Shown piece after piece: positions 10,108-22,440 of a stretch of DNA of 64,000 nt. The position numbers were made by a program, and so were the translations under genes. The DNA is taken from NCBI GenBank assembly GCA_026545225.1, contig CM048845.1, forward strand, positions 88,439,033 through 88,503,032, written 5' to 3'. The notes below the pieces were generated by a model that was not told where the DNA came from, ran no database searches, and saw only the letters and a list, made by a program, of their open reading frames with translations. Source of the stretch: Cornus controversa (taxonomy: Eukaryota; Streptophyta; Magnoliopsida; Cornales; Cornaceae). Within the stretch, counting starts at the first letter, position 1. Every line of letters begins with the position of its first letter.

Positions 10108-10288
10108 GGAAAATGCTAAACGTCATGAAATTTTATCATGAATTGCCTTCATGAATGATGTGGCAAATGATAATACCATTGACAATCCGTGTATGGGGGA
10201 ATCCCACCAATACTAATTCACCATTTAATTGCCACATCATTCAAGATAAAAATTCATAAAATATTTTTATGACGTGTAGCATTGCTCT
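10108..10288. mobile_element. Foldback MITE, copy A
   Basis: The terminal inverted repeat GGAAAATGCTAAACGTCATGA pairs with ATGACGTGTAGCATTGCTC. The same element, inverted, lies at 29394-29575. Flanks TTTTACTA and TTTTATTA agree at 7 of 8 bases. Confidence 0.7.
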
Positions 10289-11396
10289 TTTTATTATTAA
10301 TTGGAGTAGATTTGGGCTTTTCGACTTTCTTCTCAAGCCTACACTAACACAATTAAAATGCATTCAAACAAAATTATTAGGGGCTCGCTTGACCGACTAT
10401 CTTTGGTGTTGGTTCAATGTTGCTACAATTTTTTTTGGGTAAGGTTGTTGCTATAATTTTTAATGAAGCTTTTTTTTACATTAAAATTCTTAAAAGAGTA
10501 TTGGTTGCTGGAATGTTCAATGGTGTACCAAAATATAGGTATTGAAGACACTTGTTGTAAGTATTATTTTCACAACTATATATTTTATTCCCTTCGCATA
10601 TTTTTTTTTAAAAATATTAGATTCATATTTCATAAAAAAATCCATTAAAACTAAAAGGGATAAATTACACTCATTTTCAAGATGGATAATAATTACACGT
10701 GACTTCTACTCAAATTAATATGTTTTTTCACTTAAACTCCACTTTCAACTGCAAAATTCACTTTTAACCTAGTAACCATTAACTCATTAAGGCCAAAAAA
10801 AAAAAAAAGGGTAAAATCACCATTGGCCCATTGAATTTCACCAAGTGGAGCCGAACATAACAAACTTCAAATTGGTTTCCTTCTCAACTTCCAAAATCAA
10901 CAGTACTATAACTTGTTGGTCTTCTTTAACAACCCGAAGCTACTATGCGCGGGGTGTCCCGTCTACGCTTAACGTGAACCACATGTCGTGTAATCTGGGT
11001 TCGCATATTTGTCCGTACTCGAAAAAGCTTCTGCAACACTTTAAAACCTTCCACGACCCCCTCCTCTCTCTCTCTCAATTTTATTCCCCCAAAGAACCCT
11101 AATTCCTAGCTATCCAGATTCCTCCAACTCATGCATGCATTAATTTAAGTAATTGAATTTTGCAAGTTCAGTATAACAACGATAATCCAAGATCAATCAA
11201 ATTGAATGCGCGTGTGATTGGAAGAACCTCCCAAGGTTTCAAAGCAAGGACGGTTCTATTGATCGGTGAAGCTATATTTATGTTCAGATCAATCAGTGAC
11301 CCTTCAGTTTTTAATTTATATACATCCACACTTTTTTGAGTTCTTTGGTTCAAGGGTTTTCAATTGAACTCGAGCAATCAAAGATCTTACAGAGAG
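10289..11396 (+). promoter_or_regulatory. Region upstream of the MTV1-like gene
   Basis: No gene seen. The proximal part (about 11059-11080) has a CT-rich stretch typical of plant 5' leaders. The transcription start cannot be fixed from the sequence. The distal part (10650-10810) resembles decayed MITE ends. Confidence 0.4.
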
Positions 11397-14300
11397 ATGG
11401 ATTCGAGCCGGAGAGCCGTGGAAACGTACTGGAGATCGCGTATGATCGATGCGGCAACATGGGACGAAGATAAAGTCACACCTGTGTATAAATTGGAAGA
11501 GATTTGCGAGCTTCTTCGGTCTTCGCACTTTAGTATCGTTAAAGAAGTCTCTGAATTTATCTTAAAACGCCTTGAAAATAAAAGCCCAATTGTCAAACAG
11601 AAGGTATTGTACATATTCTTCTGTGAACTCAGTTAGTTGAATATGTTGAAAATTACTTTCTGAATATATTCTGAATATATATATATGTGTGTGTGTGTGT
11701 GTGTTGAAAATTGTGTTCTCTGATGGCCACTTGTAAAAGAAATTAGTTTTATTCAAAACCTATAAATTGTGATTGTGCTGATCTAATTAGTTGAATCAGT
11801 TCTTTAATTGCATGGTAGAAAAGATAAAATTTATTCCTTATCTCTTCTTAAGATTTGGGTTTAGTTTGATTTGTCATGAGAATAGTTACTGCCATTTGTT
11901 TCACGGGAAAAGATAAGAACAGAAAAAAAAAATTATTAGGACGTGGAAGATGAGGTTATATTTTACTAAAGATGTTTGGACTTGCGAGGCTCTGCACTAG
12001 AACCATGTGAAGAGGTTCTGCAAGGAAAGCCTTTCCGAAGTTCTAATTCATGTCATTTCTAATTCAGCAATCTTTATTTTTAAGACATTTTCTTTTATTA
12101 GGTAACGCACACACCCAACTAGCACACAAACCCACTATTGTCCCAATGGGATTTGAACCCTCAACATCCCGTGTGAAAGGAGGAGGAGATACAATAAAAG
12201 TTTAATGCAATTTATAATTATATGCTGATACTCCTTATTCTTACATTTTTTTCTAGGCCTTAAGGCTGATCAAATATGCAGTGGGGAAGTCTGGTGTGGA
12301 GTTCAGGAGGGAAATGCAAAGAAATTCAGTGGCTGTGCGCCAGTTATTTCACTACAAGGGCCAGTTGGATCCTTTGAAGGGAGACGCACCCAATAAGGCT
12401 GTGCGGGACACTGCACATGAAGCTATATCTGCAATATTTTCTGCAGATGACAGTAAGGCACCACCTGTAGAAGATCTAAATAAGCGGATACAAGGGTTTG
12501 GGAATACGAACATTGAAATGGCATCTGAAGATAAGAAATCTTTTCTAAGTGAGGTGGTTGATATTGGAAGTGCTACAATAAAGCAGGGATTGAATAGTTT
12601 AACGCAAGCTCAATCATTAAGGAAGAATGACAATGGAAGTTACAAGAGTCCAACACTTCGAAGCTCATTAACTACAGAAACCAACTATCCAGATAGATAT
12701 GACAGAGTCGAATATCACAGTGAAACTCAAAGCGCTTCCCGCTTCTCAAAGAATTCAGATGCTGGACCTTGGGGTAAGGACTCGAGGATAACCCAGACAG
12801 AAACAACCAATGGGGAATCCGTTTCAAGTATTGCTAAGAATAAGACTCGTGAGGAGAGGTTATTGGAGACCATTGTAACTTCTGGTGGTGTCCGTCTACA
12901 ACCAACTCGAGATGCCCTTCAGGTTTTCCTTATGGAGGCCTTAAAGTTGGATGCATTGGCTTTAAGCGAGGCCCTTGAATCAAAGCTCCAATCTCCACTG
13001 TGGCAGGTATTTTCTTTATAACCATGTACTAGTTACATGATGTTTAAAAGTATGACCACACAACACAAGCACATACAGACACAGATTCATCAAGAGGAAA
13101 TCTTTTAGCTTCATTAAAGCTCTAAATAGGTTGTAACTTTGTACATGCTTTAGTTTTCTTTAGAAAAACTCTGGGTGCAGTTCTTTTTCTTTTTTTTTCC
13201 CTCAATTAACCAAAAAGAATTGCTTATAACATGTGACCTTGAGCTTCTTCACTCGGTTTTTTATTTCCGGTTACTGTGACTTCTGTCAGGTCCGCATGAA
13301 AGCTATGTGCGTCCTTGAGGCAATTTTGAGGAAAAAGGATGATGAGTGTTTCATGACTGTAGCATCTTATTTTAGTGAAAATAAAGATGTTGTGTTGAGT
13401 TGTTCTGAATCTCCCCAAGCTTCTTTGAGGGAAAAAGCAGACAAGGTAATGCTTTTGAGGTTTGTCTTTTATATCTGCTCCATTGCTCTTTTTAATTTAT
13501 GGTGGATAAGCAATTATTTTATTTAACATTGACTAGAGTGAAAAGTAGATATGCAACAGGACCCAAATGACGTAATAAAATAGAGAGAGAAGGAGGGACT
13601 CACATTTTTTTGCTTCCCTGAAATCGAATAGTTTTAGGTTGGTAAAGACCCGTCTCTTTTTTCAGTCAGAATGAGTCCCGGGGAGATTGGCTTCTGCGAA
13701 CAGTGAACTATTAAGGATCGCGTCCTTATAGTCTGCTACTGATTCGGTTTCAGTCAGAATGACTCCCCTGGACCCCGGGACATTGGCTTCCGCCATCAGT
13801 GAACTATTAAGCATCACATCCCGTGCATATACTACGTTATAGCCTGCAACTGATTCAACTTCTGCTTCTAGGAGATCAAAAGGAGCTGAGGGAAGGAGGG
13901 AGGGAACACAATTTAATATTTGGAACCCACTTCATGGTAGCATTTTGGGTCTAATGGATGACCACTTAATCAAAAACATTTAACTTGGAAGAAAATGGTC
14001 AGGAATGACTGAGCAACCACCAAAACATTCAACTTGGTAGAAAATGCTCACACATTGTTTGAGCAACCGCTATCTTTCTCAAGGGTCAGCACAATTATCC
14101 TGGACTTTTGAGGCACGCTCAATATTTTAATCTAAGAAGTATGGATACAAGACGACACAGACACAATGACACTACAAATCCTAAACAATTAAGATAGGAC
14201 ATGGCGGGAACACGGTGGATAATAAATATATAATTTATATATGTGATATATAGTACAAGACTAATATTACTTTTCATCAAATTAAGAATAAAAAATCCCA

Positions 14301-17300
14301 CATCACAATAACTAATGAACTACAACAACAATTCTCCCATTTAAGAAGAGAGAATTGGCTGAAGTATAATTTCTAAACTCCATTTATAAAATTTGTTTTA
14401 ATCTAATAGCTAAACAATATATGATTATTGTATAAAGAATGAGAGAGAGAGAGAGAGAGAGGGTGAATTGGCTGAAGTATAATTTCTAAACCCTTTCTAA
14501 AATTAGGGATTTGTTGAGAAAAAGAAAAGATAATTTTACTACAAGAAAGAATCGGTTAAAGAAAGAAAAAATAAATAAGGAAACTAAGGTGTTATTGAGA
14601 AAAAGATAGCTCTTTGTTGATAATGAAAGAAAGAACATGTAGAGGAAGAAAGGGGTTTGTGGTAGGAAGTAGACAAAGAAACAAAAAAGACAGAGAAAAA
14701 TGGATTTATTGAAGGAGGAGAAGAAGTTTCGCCGACAGTTTATTTTTGATGATCCATTGTAGTAAGTTCGAAGCTTGGTTGCAAAAGAGAGCAAGATTGT
14801 TACCATTTTCTCTTTGTGATCTTTTACAATTTCAAACAAGTAATAACTATAAAAAGATTAAGTAATTAAAATTGCTTGATAACACATTTAAAATGCTTTT
14901 TATTTTATTTTTTGTTTTGACCTTCATATTATTGAAACTTCTCAAAGAATTCCACATACTTTATATTTTAACCCATCTCTTTTTTTATTTTTATTTTTTT
15001 AAAAAAATCTCTTCTAAAGAAAACTATTCAAACACATTTTTTCGTGTGTCCGACACATGTTGGGCTGTGTGTGTGTCCATGTCCAACACATGTCAGACGC
15101 AGTTGCTTTGGTCTTTTAGGCATGTCCATGCTTCCTAGATTTTAATGCTTGGGGTTCACAAATTGAGGGTTCTAGCTAATGTCTCGAAGATGTTAGAAGA
15201 TTTATTTTCTGAGAAGCGAGCAATGCTCCATCCAAAGATGCTGATGCTCATCTATTTTCAGCAATGCTCCAGGCGAAGGCTAAAATCTGTTTCATGTGTA
15301 TTCATTCGAAGATGCTGATGCTCATCTATTTTCCGTTCTTGCTACTCAAGTATCATCTTAGGCATTATTGTCATTGATTGCCTGGATATGATAATTAGAA
15401 AGTCATTACTACTTCAAAATCACTTTGGAGTCTCATCTTCTAGGCTTGGAATGGCCTTCCTCACACAACTCTGTCGAAGGCATCAACTTCGACTTTTTCT
15501 TTCTATTAAGTATTCTGCAAGATGTTGCAGTATGTGTAAGAGTTGCTTCTGTAGCCATTATTTGAGTCTTCTAAATTGCACCAGGAATGTTTATTATGAA
15601 ATTTCAGGAAGATTCACAAGTCCTTCCTTTCTGGGGGAAAAAAGAATAGCAGTGTGTTTCTTGATACAATATACACTCTATTTAGTTGTTAAAGTTCCTA
15701 ATTTTGGAAGAAATTAACAACACGCAGCAGTTGTTATGAAACTTCACTTCATACTTCTTCATTTGTGTCTATTAAGCATGGGCACGGATATGAGATACAG
15801 ATATGGCCTCAGATAGAGTGGCATGGCGAAGTAGGATTCGTGTAGCTGACTCCAAACGGTTGGGGAAAGGCTTTGTTGGGTTGAGTTGAGTGTATTTTAT
15901 ATAATTCATGGTCATGTATATATATTATTACCAACATTCCCTTAAAAGAAATTGTGGCAAACAAGCTGAGAGTTATGATGCACAGCCATAAACTTTGGAC
16001 TGGATCGGACAAGATATGTTCTTTTTTTTTATTCCTTGGTAAGAAACTCACACACCCTATGGGCACCTCCCTTTGGGAGATGGAGGAGATACCACTTAGG
16101 CTACAACCCTTGGTGGTGGACATGATATATTCTCATTATATCTCAATTCTTCTTCTACTTCTTTAGAAAGTCTAAGAATTTGGAAATGTTTCGATGTTTT
16201 TCCTAACAATTGTATTGTGATATAACTGATATTGTAGTTAGAAAAGTTACACTTTATGTTCATAACCTGCCAGACACGTATCTCTAAGTATTTGAGAAGT
16301 ATCGGGTATGTGTTTCAAATAATTTATTTTCAATTTAGGATGTGTTTTGAAGTGCCAGACATTTTCTAAGTATCCAAGGAGTATCAGTATCTGTCTCTCT
16401 TTTAGAAGTATCTGTGCCTCATAGATTTATATTCTTCATGTTCATTTTGCTAAGAAAATCTTGATAATTTTTGTTTTACACAAAATGATGCAGTTATAAG
16501 TTTTCTTTTGGAGATATTAAATGGAACCCTATAGCTTGCTAGAGTTTCTTTCTGTGTAAATTTTATGGTTTAAATAATTATCTGATTTTTGATAAATAGG
16601 TCTTGAGCCTTCTAGGTGGAGACCGAACTGGAAGCAGAATGGGTCATTCAGAAAAGCCAGTGAAGGTTGAGACAGCCATCTTTCAGATGCCCAACTTAAT
16701 AGACACTGGTGATGCAGATGATTTCTATGGAACACAAAATTCTATGGCAGAGCAGACTGATCAAAGCATTGCAAATCCAACTACATCATCAACTGCTGTA
16801 ATTGATGATTTATTTGGAGATAATTTGGTTGTTGGCATGAGCAATAGTGAACAGAAAAATGATGATGATCCATTTGCAGATGTCTCATTTCACACCAGTG
16901 ACGAAGGTGATCTATTTTCAGGGATGAATGTTGATAAAGCAGGAGCTGCCGAAATCCATACTGCCACAAATAAAAATGGACCTGAACTTTTTGATATTTT
17001 TGGGTCCGATTCTCAACTTCCAGAGGAACATGCAAATCATAAAAAAGATGTTCATGATTTAATGGCTGGTTTGTCCATTAATGAAAATACCTTGTTGACG
17101 AAGCAGAATGGGGCCTCCCATGGAGCATTCTCTGAGACCATCTTCCCAGATTCCACTATGAATCCCATGCATCGGGTTTCTAACGATGTTTTGAACAGCA
17201 TACTTGGTTCTCAAGCAGCTGGGATGAATGCAAATACTATGTTTCCTTTGGGTCCCATGCCATATAATTTACCCTCTGGCATAATGTTAAATCCAGCATT

Positions 17301-20300
17301 TCCTTCTCAGCAAATGAATTATGGTGCCATGGGAAATTTATTTGCCCAGGGGCAGTTCCCAACAACAATGTCCAACTTCCAACAGCTGGGGAACCTGCCT
17401 ATGCAAAATGCAAGTGTCAGTCCTGTTGCTGGAACTAAAGGAGGGGCACATTCTTCACCCCTTCCTGACATTTTCAATCCTTGCATTCCAACTCAAACTC
17501 CCAGTTCAATGGTGAGCAGTTCAAAGAAAGAGGATACTAAAGCATTTGATTTTATCTTGGTAAGCCTGAGTCTTGACTCTTTATTGCAGTTTTTTATATT
17601 ATAAATTGATCTTAACATAGCATTACAAATTTTAGAAAAATATGTCACTATTGAATTCTTTTCTCCTTCCAACAGCCAATCTGCACCAGTTAGTAATGAT
17701 CTTCTACTTATTCATATTCTTCTTTTTCTTTGGTTCTTATTTTCTTTGTTTATTTATTGGATTTTGGATTTTGGCACATCGAAGCTGTCTGTCAGTAACA
17801 AGATCTGATTGTGTACCACCTTCTCAATCCATTTGGTGTTTAATTTTGGTTGCCATCTGTATTGCGGCAATTGAGCCCTTTCTCGGTATACTGTTTGCAA
17901 CAATTTTCAGATTGCAGTGGCTGATGCTGGAGGTATAAAATGTGAGAGAGCAGTAGAGAGAGCTGGTGTAGGCTGTAATAATTATGTACACTGGCTGCTA
18001 AAATCATCTCCATCGGATGGGTAGTTTTGATTGGCCATCACAGCCTTCTTTATGACTAATAAAAAGGGGATTGTCTGGAGAGAAGCTTAAATGGTCTGTG
18101 TGGAAAGAGTTTCTGATTAACAGTTTAATTAAGAATTTTTTTTTTTTTTCTAAGTGTGCAAATGATTAGCTTATCTATAAATGAAATGAAAGGTCCACTT
18201 TTTTTTCTTTTTCTTTTTTTTGTTATTATGGAACTATGCAGATCACCAAATTTTTACATAAATGAAACATTTGATGCTAATTTTGTGAAATACCAATGAT
18301 TAGGTCTGTCTCGATTGCTATAGAGGGACCAGAACGGATTAATCTCCCTTTATACATATGATGCTAATGATAGCTGATGGCTCTCCAGGTTCCTGCAGAA
18401 TTCTCTTATACTGCATAGACCAGAATGCTTTTATTGAATCTCTTCCACCTTTCTTGTGTTGCCAGCTCTCTCTTAGGTTCTGTCACAAACTCGAATCTCT
18501 TTTGAAACAGAAAGGCTGCACTATATGCTTGTTATCAAGTTCTCTTTGAAACGCAACTACATATACATATTCCATATATGTATGCCATCTAGAATTGGTT
18601 CTTCCTATATCTCACTTTCGTCATAAAAAATATGGTTTTGTTCCTTGCACATTGTAGACCCCTTCTATCTTTGGTATGACCTAATAAGAAACACTGACAG
18701 GTCTTGGACCCTGATACTTCTTAGACACTTTTGGACGACACATGCTAAACACATTTTGGACTGTTATTATTATTTAAAAATAAATTTTTTTAATTTCGGA
18801 TAAATGATCAGAATTTCTCAGCCAATTACCAACATGTGTTAGCCTTTCTTTTTAGTATGGAAGAAAAACAATTTCATGAAAAAAAATTCAAATTAAAGAT
18901 TTATAGAAGTTTTACTATATTAAAAGATAAAAATAAAGAGGTTTTATTAAATCTGTAGGCATGTGAGTGAGGACAAAGGAGTTATGCATATACATACTTG
19001 TATATATACAGAAAAAACACATACACCTTTGTCGAGGTTTTTGTAGGACTTTTTCTACATGACAAGGGTTCTTATAAGTAGTAAATTTCACTCAGAATTT
19101 AATAAGATGCAGTTCTCATGAAGTGATGTTGTGTATGATACGATTTTTATTTGTCTTTACCTTGTCCATGCCCTACCTTTTTAAAATTTGTTATGTCGGC
19201 TTGTTAGTGTTATGCTGTGTTTGTATCTTGTATCTGTACCATGTCTCTGAGGTTCTATTGCTGTAGGAAAACCAAGAATAAACAAAAAGGTGCAAAAATT
19301 TAAATTAAGGGTTCGCATACGATTTTTTTTTGTTCTAGTTGATTGAAATGATCCTAATTATGTGTATGAAGTATTATCCTTTTTTTGGATGTGAGGAGTA
19401 ATAAAAAAGAAGAGGAATTAAAATATAATTCTTTCTTTATGTTTTTTCGCCAATACTGTAAGGTACCCATTTTAATGAAGCTTTTTTACAAATACGACGG
19501 TGTTTGTGCGCTGCTTGTTTCAAACAGTATGAACTTGGGAACACTAATCAGTTTTTCATGAGAAATGGATTCCTATGTTCTCTTGAATTGATTATATGGT
19601 ATTTCCCTCTCTGTTGTGTTGGAATTGCTGAATTCTCGCCCAAGAGGCCAGTGAATCCTGTATATTTGACAACCACTCCTTTTAGTGATTATTGTAAGGG
19701 AGGCATTATTGTGATTCACATGCGCAGATGGAGCAAGTGAGAGGAGTGACATCTGCTAGCTGATACAGCGATAGCATGAGGATATCATAAGAGGATGGAA
19801 GATGATGTAGAGAGGGCATGTTTTTATTTTGTTTTTTGGGACTGGCAAGGACCATTGCTTGGTGCAATGGTGAAAGCTTGAGTTGATAAGCGTGAGAATG
19901 CTTGTTCAAGTTTGAGACCAGCCAATTTGTGCACAAATAATGCCGAAAAAGCTCTTACCCTTTCCTTGTAACAGCAGTTTCATGTTTCTGTGTGGAAGCC
20001 CCTTATTTGAAACCAGTTTCTAAATTAAAAGAGGAGCAAAAAAACTGAGTCAAGGTGTTGAAGAGGCGCCTTTTAGAATGCATGCCCTGTTGCACACATT
20101 TAGTTTTCTTAATTTTCTGCAATACATGGTTTATACTGTAATCTAGAAATTAAGAATGAATATACTTATCTGTTCCATTGTTATTATTATTATTGGGTAT
20201 AAATCATTTCCATTATTCAAGTAATTGGTTATCACATTCAAACCACTTCCTTGATTATACTTATTTTATTTTATTTTATGAAATTTCCATTGGTATTGCA

Positions 20301-20343
20301 GGATCATATGGCAGCAGCTCGTGATCCGAAGAGGGTGGTTTGA
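11397..20343 (+). CDS. MTV1: MTV1/tepsin-like ENTH-VHS clathrin-adaptor accessory protein
   Basis: Coding exons: 11397-11603, 12257-13006, 13290-13445, 16600-17559, 20302-20343; all junctions are phase 0 with GT..AG, giving 704 aa. Residues 1 to about 140 form an ENTH domain (start [28 protein letters not shown] at the exon 1/2 join). A VHS-like domain follows at about 255-375 ([14 protein letters not shown] to REKADKVLSLLGG). The long acidic tail has DDLFGD, DPFADV and DLFSGMNV (LFSGMNV, residues 476-482), which resembles the AP-4-binding LFxGMxV motif of animal tepsin. The last 13 residues are [13 protein letters not shown]. In Arabidopsis, MTV1 (At3g16270) acts with clathrin in trafficking from the trans-Golgi network to the vacuole. 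Introns 3 (3.15 kb) and 4 (2.74 kb) hold SINE and LINE scraps. The ATG at 11397 is the first in frame after the CT-rich leader. Confidence 0.92.
12092..12190 (-). mobile_element. tRNA-derived SINE fragment in MTV1 intron 1
   Basis: The reverse strand has a B-box-like GGGTTCAAATCCC and ends GTTACCTAATAAAAG, the A-rich tail typical of a plant SINE family. The A box is not clear, so it may be 5' truncated. Confidence 0.55.
15815..15893 (+). mobile_element. RTE-type LINE 3' tail
   Basis: GTGTAGCTGACTCCAAACGG followed by TTGGGGAAAGGCTTTGTTG matches the conserved 3' tail I know from plant RTE LINEs. No coding part is attached. Confidence 0.5.
16023..16123 (-). mobile_element. SINE fragment in MTV1 intron 3
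   Basis: The reverse strand shows an A-box-like TAGCCTAAGTGGTA, then GGGTGTGTGAGTTTCTTACC and an A run. It is the same family style as 12092-12190. Confidence 0.55.
17911..18024 (+). CDS. Candidate alternative last exon of MTV1
   Basis: In intron 4 a good acceptor (CAATTTTCAG, ending at 17910) opens a frame of 37 codons that is in phase with exon 4 (phase 0), starts [15 protein letters not shown] and ends at TAG 18022-18024. AATAAA follows at 18058-18063. If used, it would replace the last 13 residues. It could equally be chance intron sequence or a remnant of something else; no homolog comes to mind. Confidence 0.3.
   Translation: MAVADAGGIKCERAVERAGVGCNNYVHWLLKSSPSDG
19844..19970 (+). mobile_element. 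tRNA-derived SINE-like segment
   Basis: An A-box-like TTGGTGCAATGGTGAAAG and, about 45 bases later, a B-box-like TGTTCAAGTTTGAGACC have the spacing of a tRNA-derived promoter. A related weaker segment lies at about 20625-20690. Confidence 0.5.
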
Positions 20344-22035
20344 ATCGTAGAGCTGATGCTTGAATTCACGGAGTCTGTCCTTAAGCTGAGAAGATCATGT
20401 ATTCTTTTGCAATAATGTTCCATTTGCAGAAGTTAAGATCATGTTTCCTTGGAAACTGTATTTTAATTGATAAAATTCAGGGAAACTCCTGGAACTGAAA
20501 AGAGAGGGTGGGGAAGTTCATGGGGGTCTTATTATATTGTGGGATGGGAGATGAGTGAGAATGCAGTTGTGCAGTTGGCTTAGTTTTGGATTTTGTAACG
20601 AGGCATTGGTTACATTTCTTCCTCTTGGCTCAGCTCGCAAGTGTGATAATGCATGTTCGAGTTTCTGAAAGCAATTATTGGGTAAAATAATGTTAGAAAA
20701 GTAGGTCTATTTTCAATATGGGTAATGCTATTCAGGCATTCGTGGGCAGAATTCATAGGTAGAATGTTTTGCATCCATTGGATGCATGTGGTGAGTGTAT
20801 GTGGTGGGACTTACCACATGCATTCAATGGATATAAAACATTCTGCCTATAAATTCTGCCTGAGTAGCATTACCCTTATTTTATAGGTTTTATTGATGGC
20901 ACATGCATTCCGGAGACGCTTGTTGTTTCTTTAGTTGTACATAGACGGAGCATATTTGCAGATGATTTTTAGAAGAAAAAAATAAAATAACTGTTGACAA
21001 ATCAGATTCAGCGATAGAAGCCCATTATGCTGTCTATATATATATATATTGTAGATGGAATATGGAAGTTACAAGCAGTATATATATTGTGGATGGAATA
21101 TGCTAGTTCACGCAAGGGTTTAGTTGGGTGTGTGTAATTTGGTAGGACAAAAATCCTAGCTTCAGCAATTTGACATGTTTTGCATTCGCGCTTGTCAAAA
21201 TTTGCCTTAAATTAACAAATAAAACCAAGAAAAAATGATTTGCAGCACAGCATTTCTTTGTATTTACACTTTCATGTTCAAATGTGATTAAAAATTATAA
21301 TTTTTCTCGGAAATGGTTGGGAACATGGTACTTTTCACTGTTTCAAATAATATTTGACTAGAATGATATTAGAATGGCGGTCAACTATCCTAGATACGTT
21401 TATATAATAGTATCAGGTTTGAGTTCAAGTTCTCTCATTCTGATTACGAAAGGGTCAGTTTGCGTTATACTTGTATTTTTATTAATAAAATACTTAATTT
21501 TTTTAATATTATATTTCTATTTATTATTTGTTTTGGCTGAGCATTAATTGGATTAGTTTCGCAACTTGATGATGTGATAGTGACAACTGTGTTAAAAAAT
21601 GATTGAAAGTAATTTTGGTACATTTTAAATAAACAGATTAAATGGGTCGGGTTTTATTAATGTAACTAAAACAGATTAGAGTCTGTTGTTTTCAACCCGT
21701 TTAACAGTTTAGTTAGGTTAAGATACACGATCTATTGATGTGGGATTGGTGATATTTTGCATCACACGATTACAATGATCATATTAATGACATGCACAAT
21801 AGCTGAGTTGTAGATGTAAATGCGGTATATTAGGTTTTCATTCTTCACTTGGTTTATATCTGTATATGGGAGTCTCAAATTATACATTCTAAAAGTAGTG
21901 TCTACACTTGTGTTAATAGTACATGTATGTGCATTCCACCTATTTACAAACTCCGAATGCAAAATTCTGGTTAAATGCAAAGAGATTAAGAGAATGCAGT
22001 TGCTTTGCATCATTAATTAGAGAAAACGACTTGCA
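20344..22035. other. Convergent intergenic region of MTV1 and the LETM1-like gene
   Basis: Holds both 3' UTRs, a MITE at 20720-20875 and a duplicated TATATATTGTAGATGGAATATG segment at about 21040-21105. I see no clear canonical polyadenylation signal for either gene. Confidence 0.5.
20720..20875. mobile_element. Foldback MITE, 156 bp
   Basis: Nearly the whole length is palindromic: GGGTAATGCTATTCAGGCA at the left pairs with TGCCTGAGTAGCATTACCC at the right, and the centre continues the pairing (GGATGCATGTGG with CCACATGCATTC). No convincing target duplication. Confidence 0.8.
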
Positions 22036-22406
22036 TCAGAGGATTGTAGAGGAAGCATCTTCAATGGTGCTCCATGTCTGAACTTCCATTTTCTTAGTTC
22101 TCTTCAATTGCTTCACGATATCCAACCGTACAGAAGAATACGGAGAAGGAATCTAGTTCAAATTCAAATAAAAACTGGATAAGAAGAAAAAGAAGATTTC
22201 AAAGGAAAAGAAAAGAGTTAAAAGTTGACTAAATTTACCAAGGATGGCATGTATTTCTTGATTCCTGCTAACATGGCAGCATGGCCTACCGCAGATACCT
22301 AGTCACAGACACGGAAAAGAAGGTTTAGTAAGCTTTTCACCAAATTGTAATTCCAAATTACCAGCATGTATAACTTTTGCTATACACACACACACACACA
22401 CACGTG

Positions 22407-22440
<34 letters not shown>

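Larger units (their letters stand above)
13446..16599 (+). other. MTV1 intron 3
   Basis: 3.15 kb. It holds two imperfect direct repeats at about 13655-13840 (core CAGTCAGAATGA and GTGAACTATTAAG), a GA microsatellite near 14440-14461, the LINE tail at 15815 and the SINE at 16023. Exon 4 starts after GATAAATAG. Confidence 0.7.
17560..20301 (+). other. MTV1 intron 4
   Basis: 2.74 kb, before a 42-nt terminal coding exon. It includes the candidate alternative exon at 17911 and a SINE-like segment at 19844. The rest is AT-rich without a recognised gene. Confidence 0.7.
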
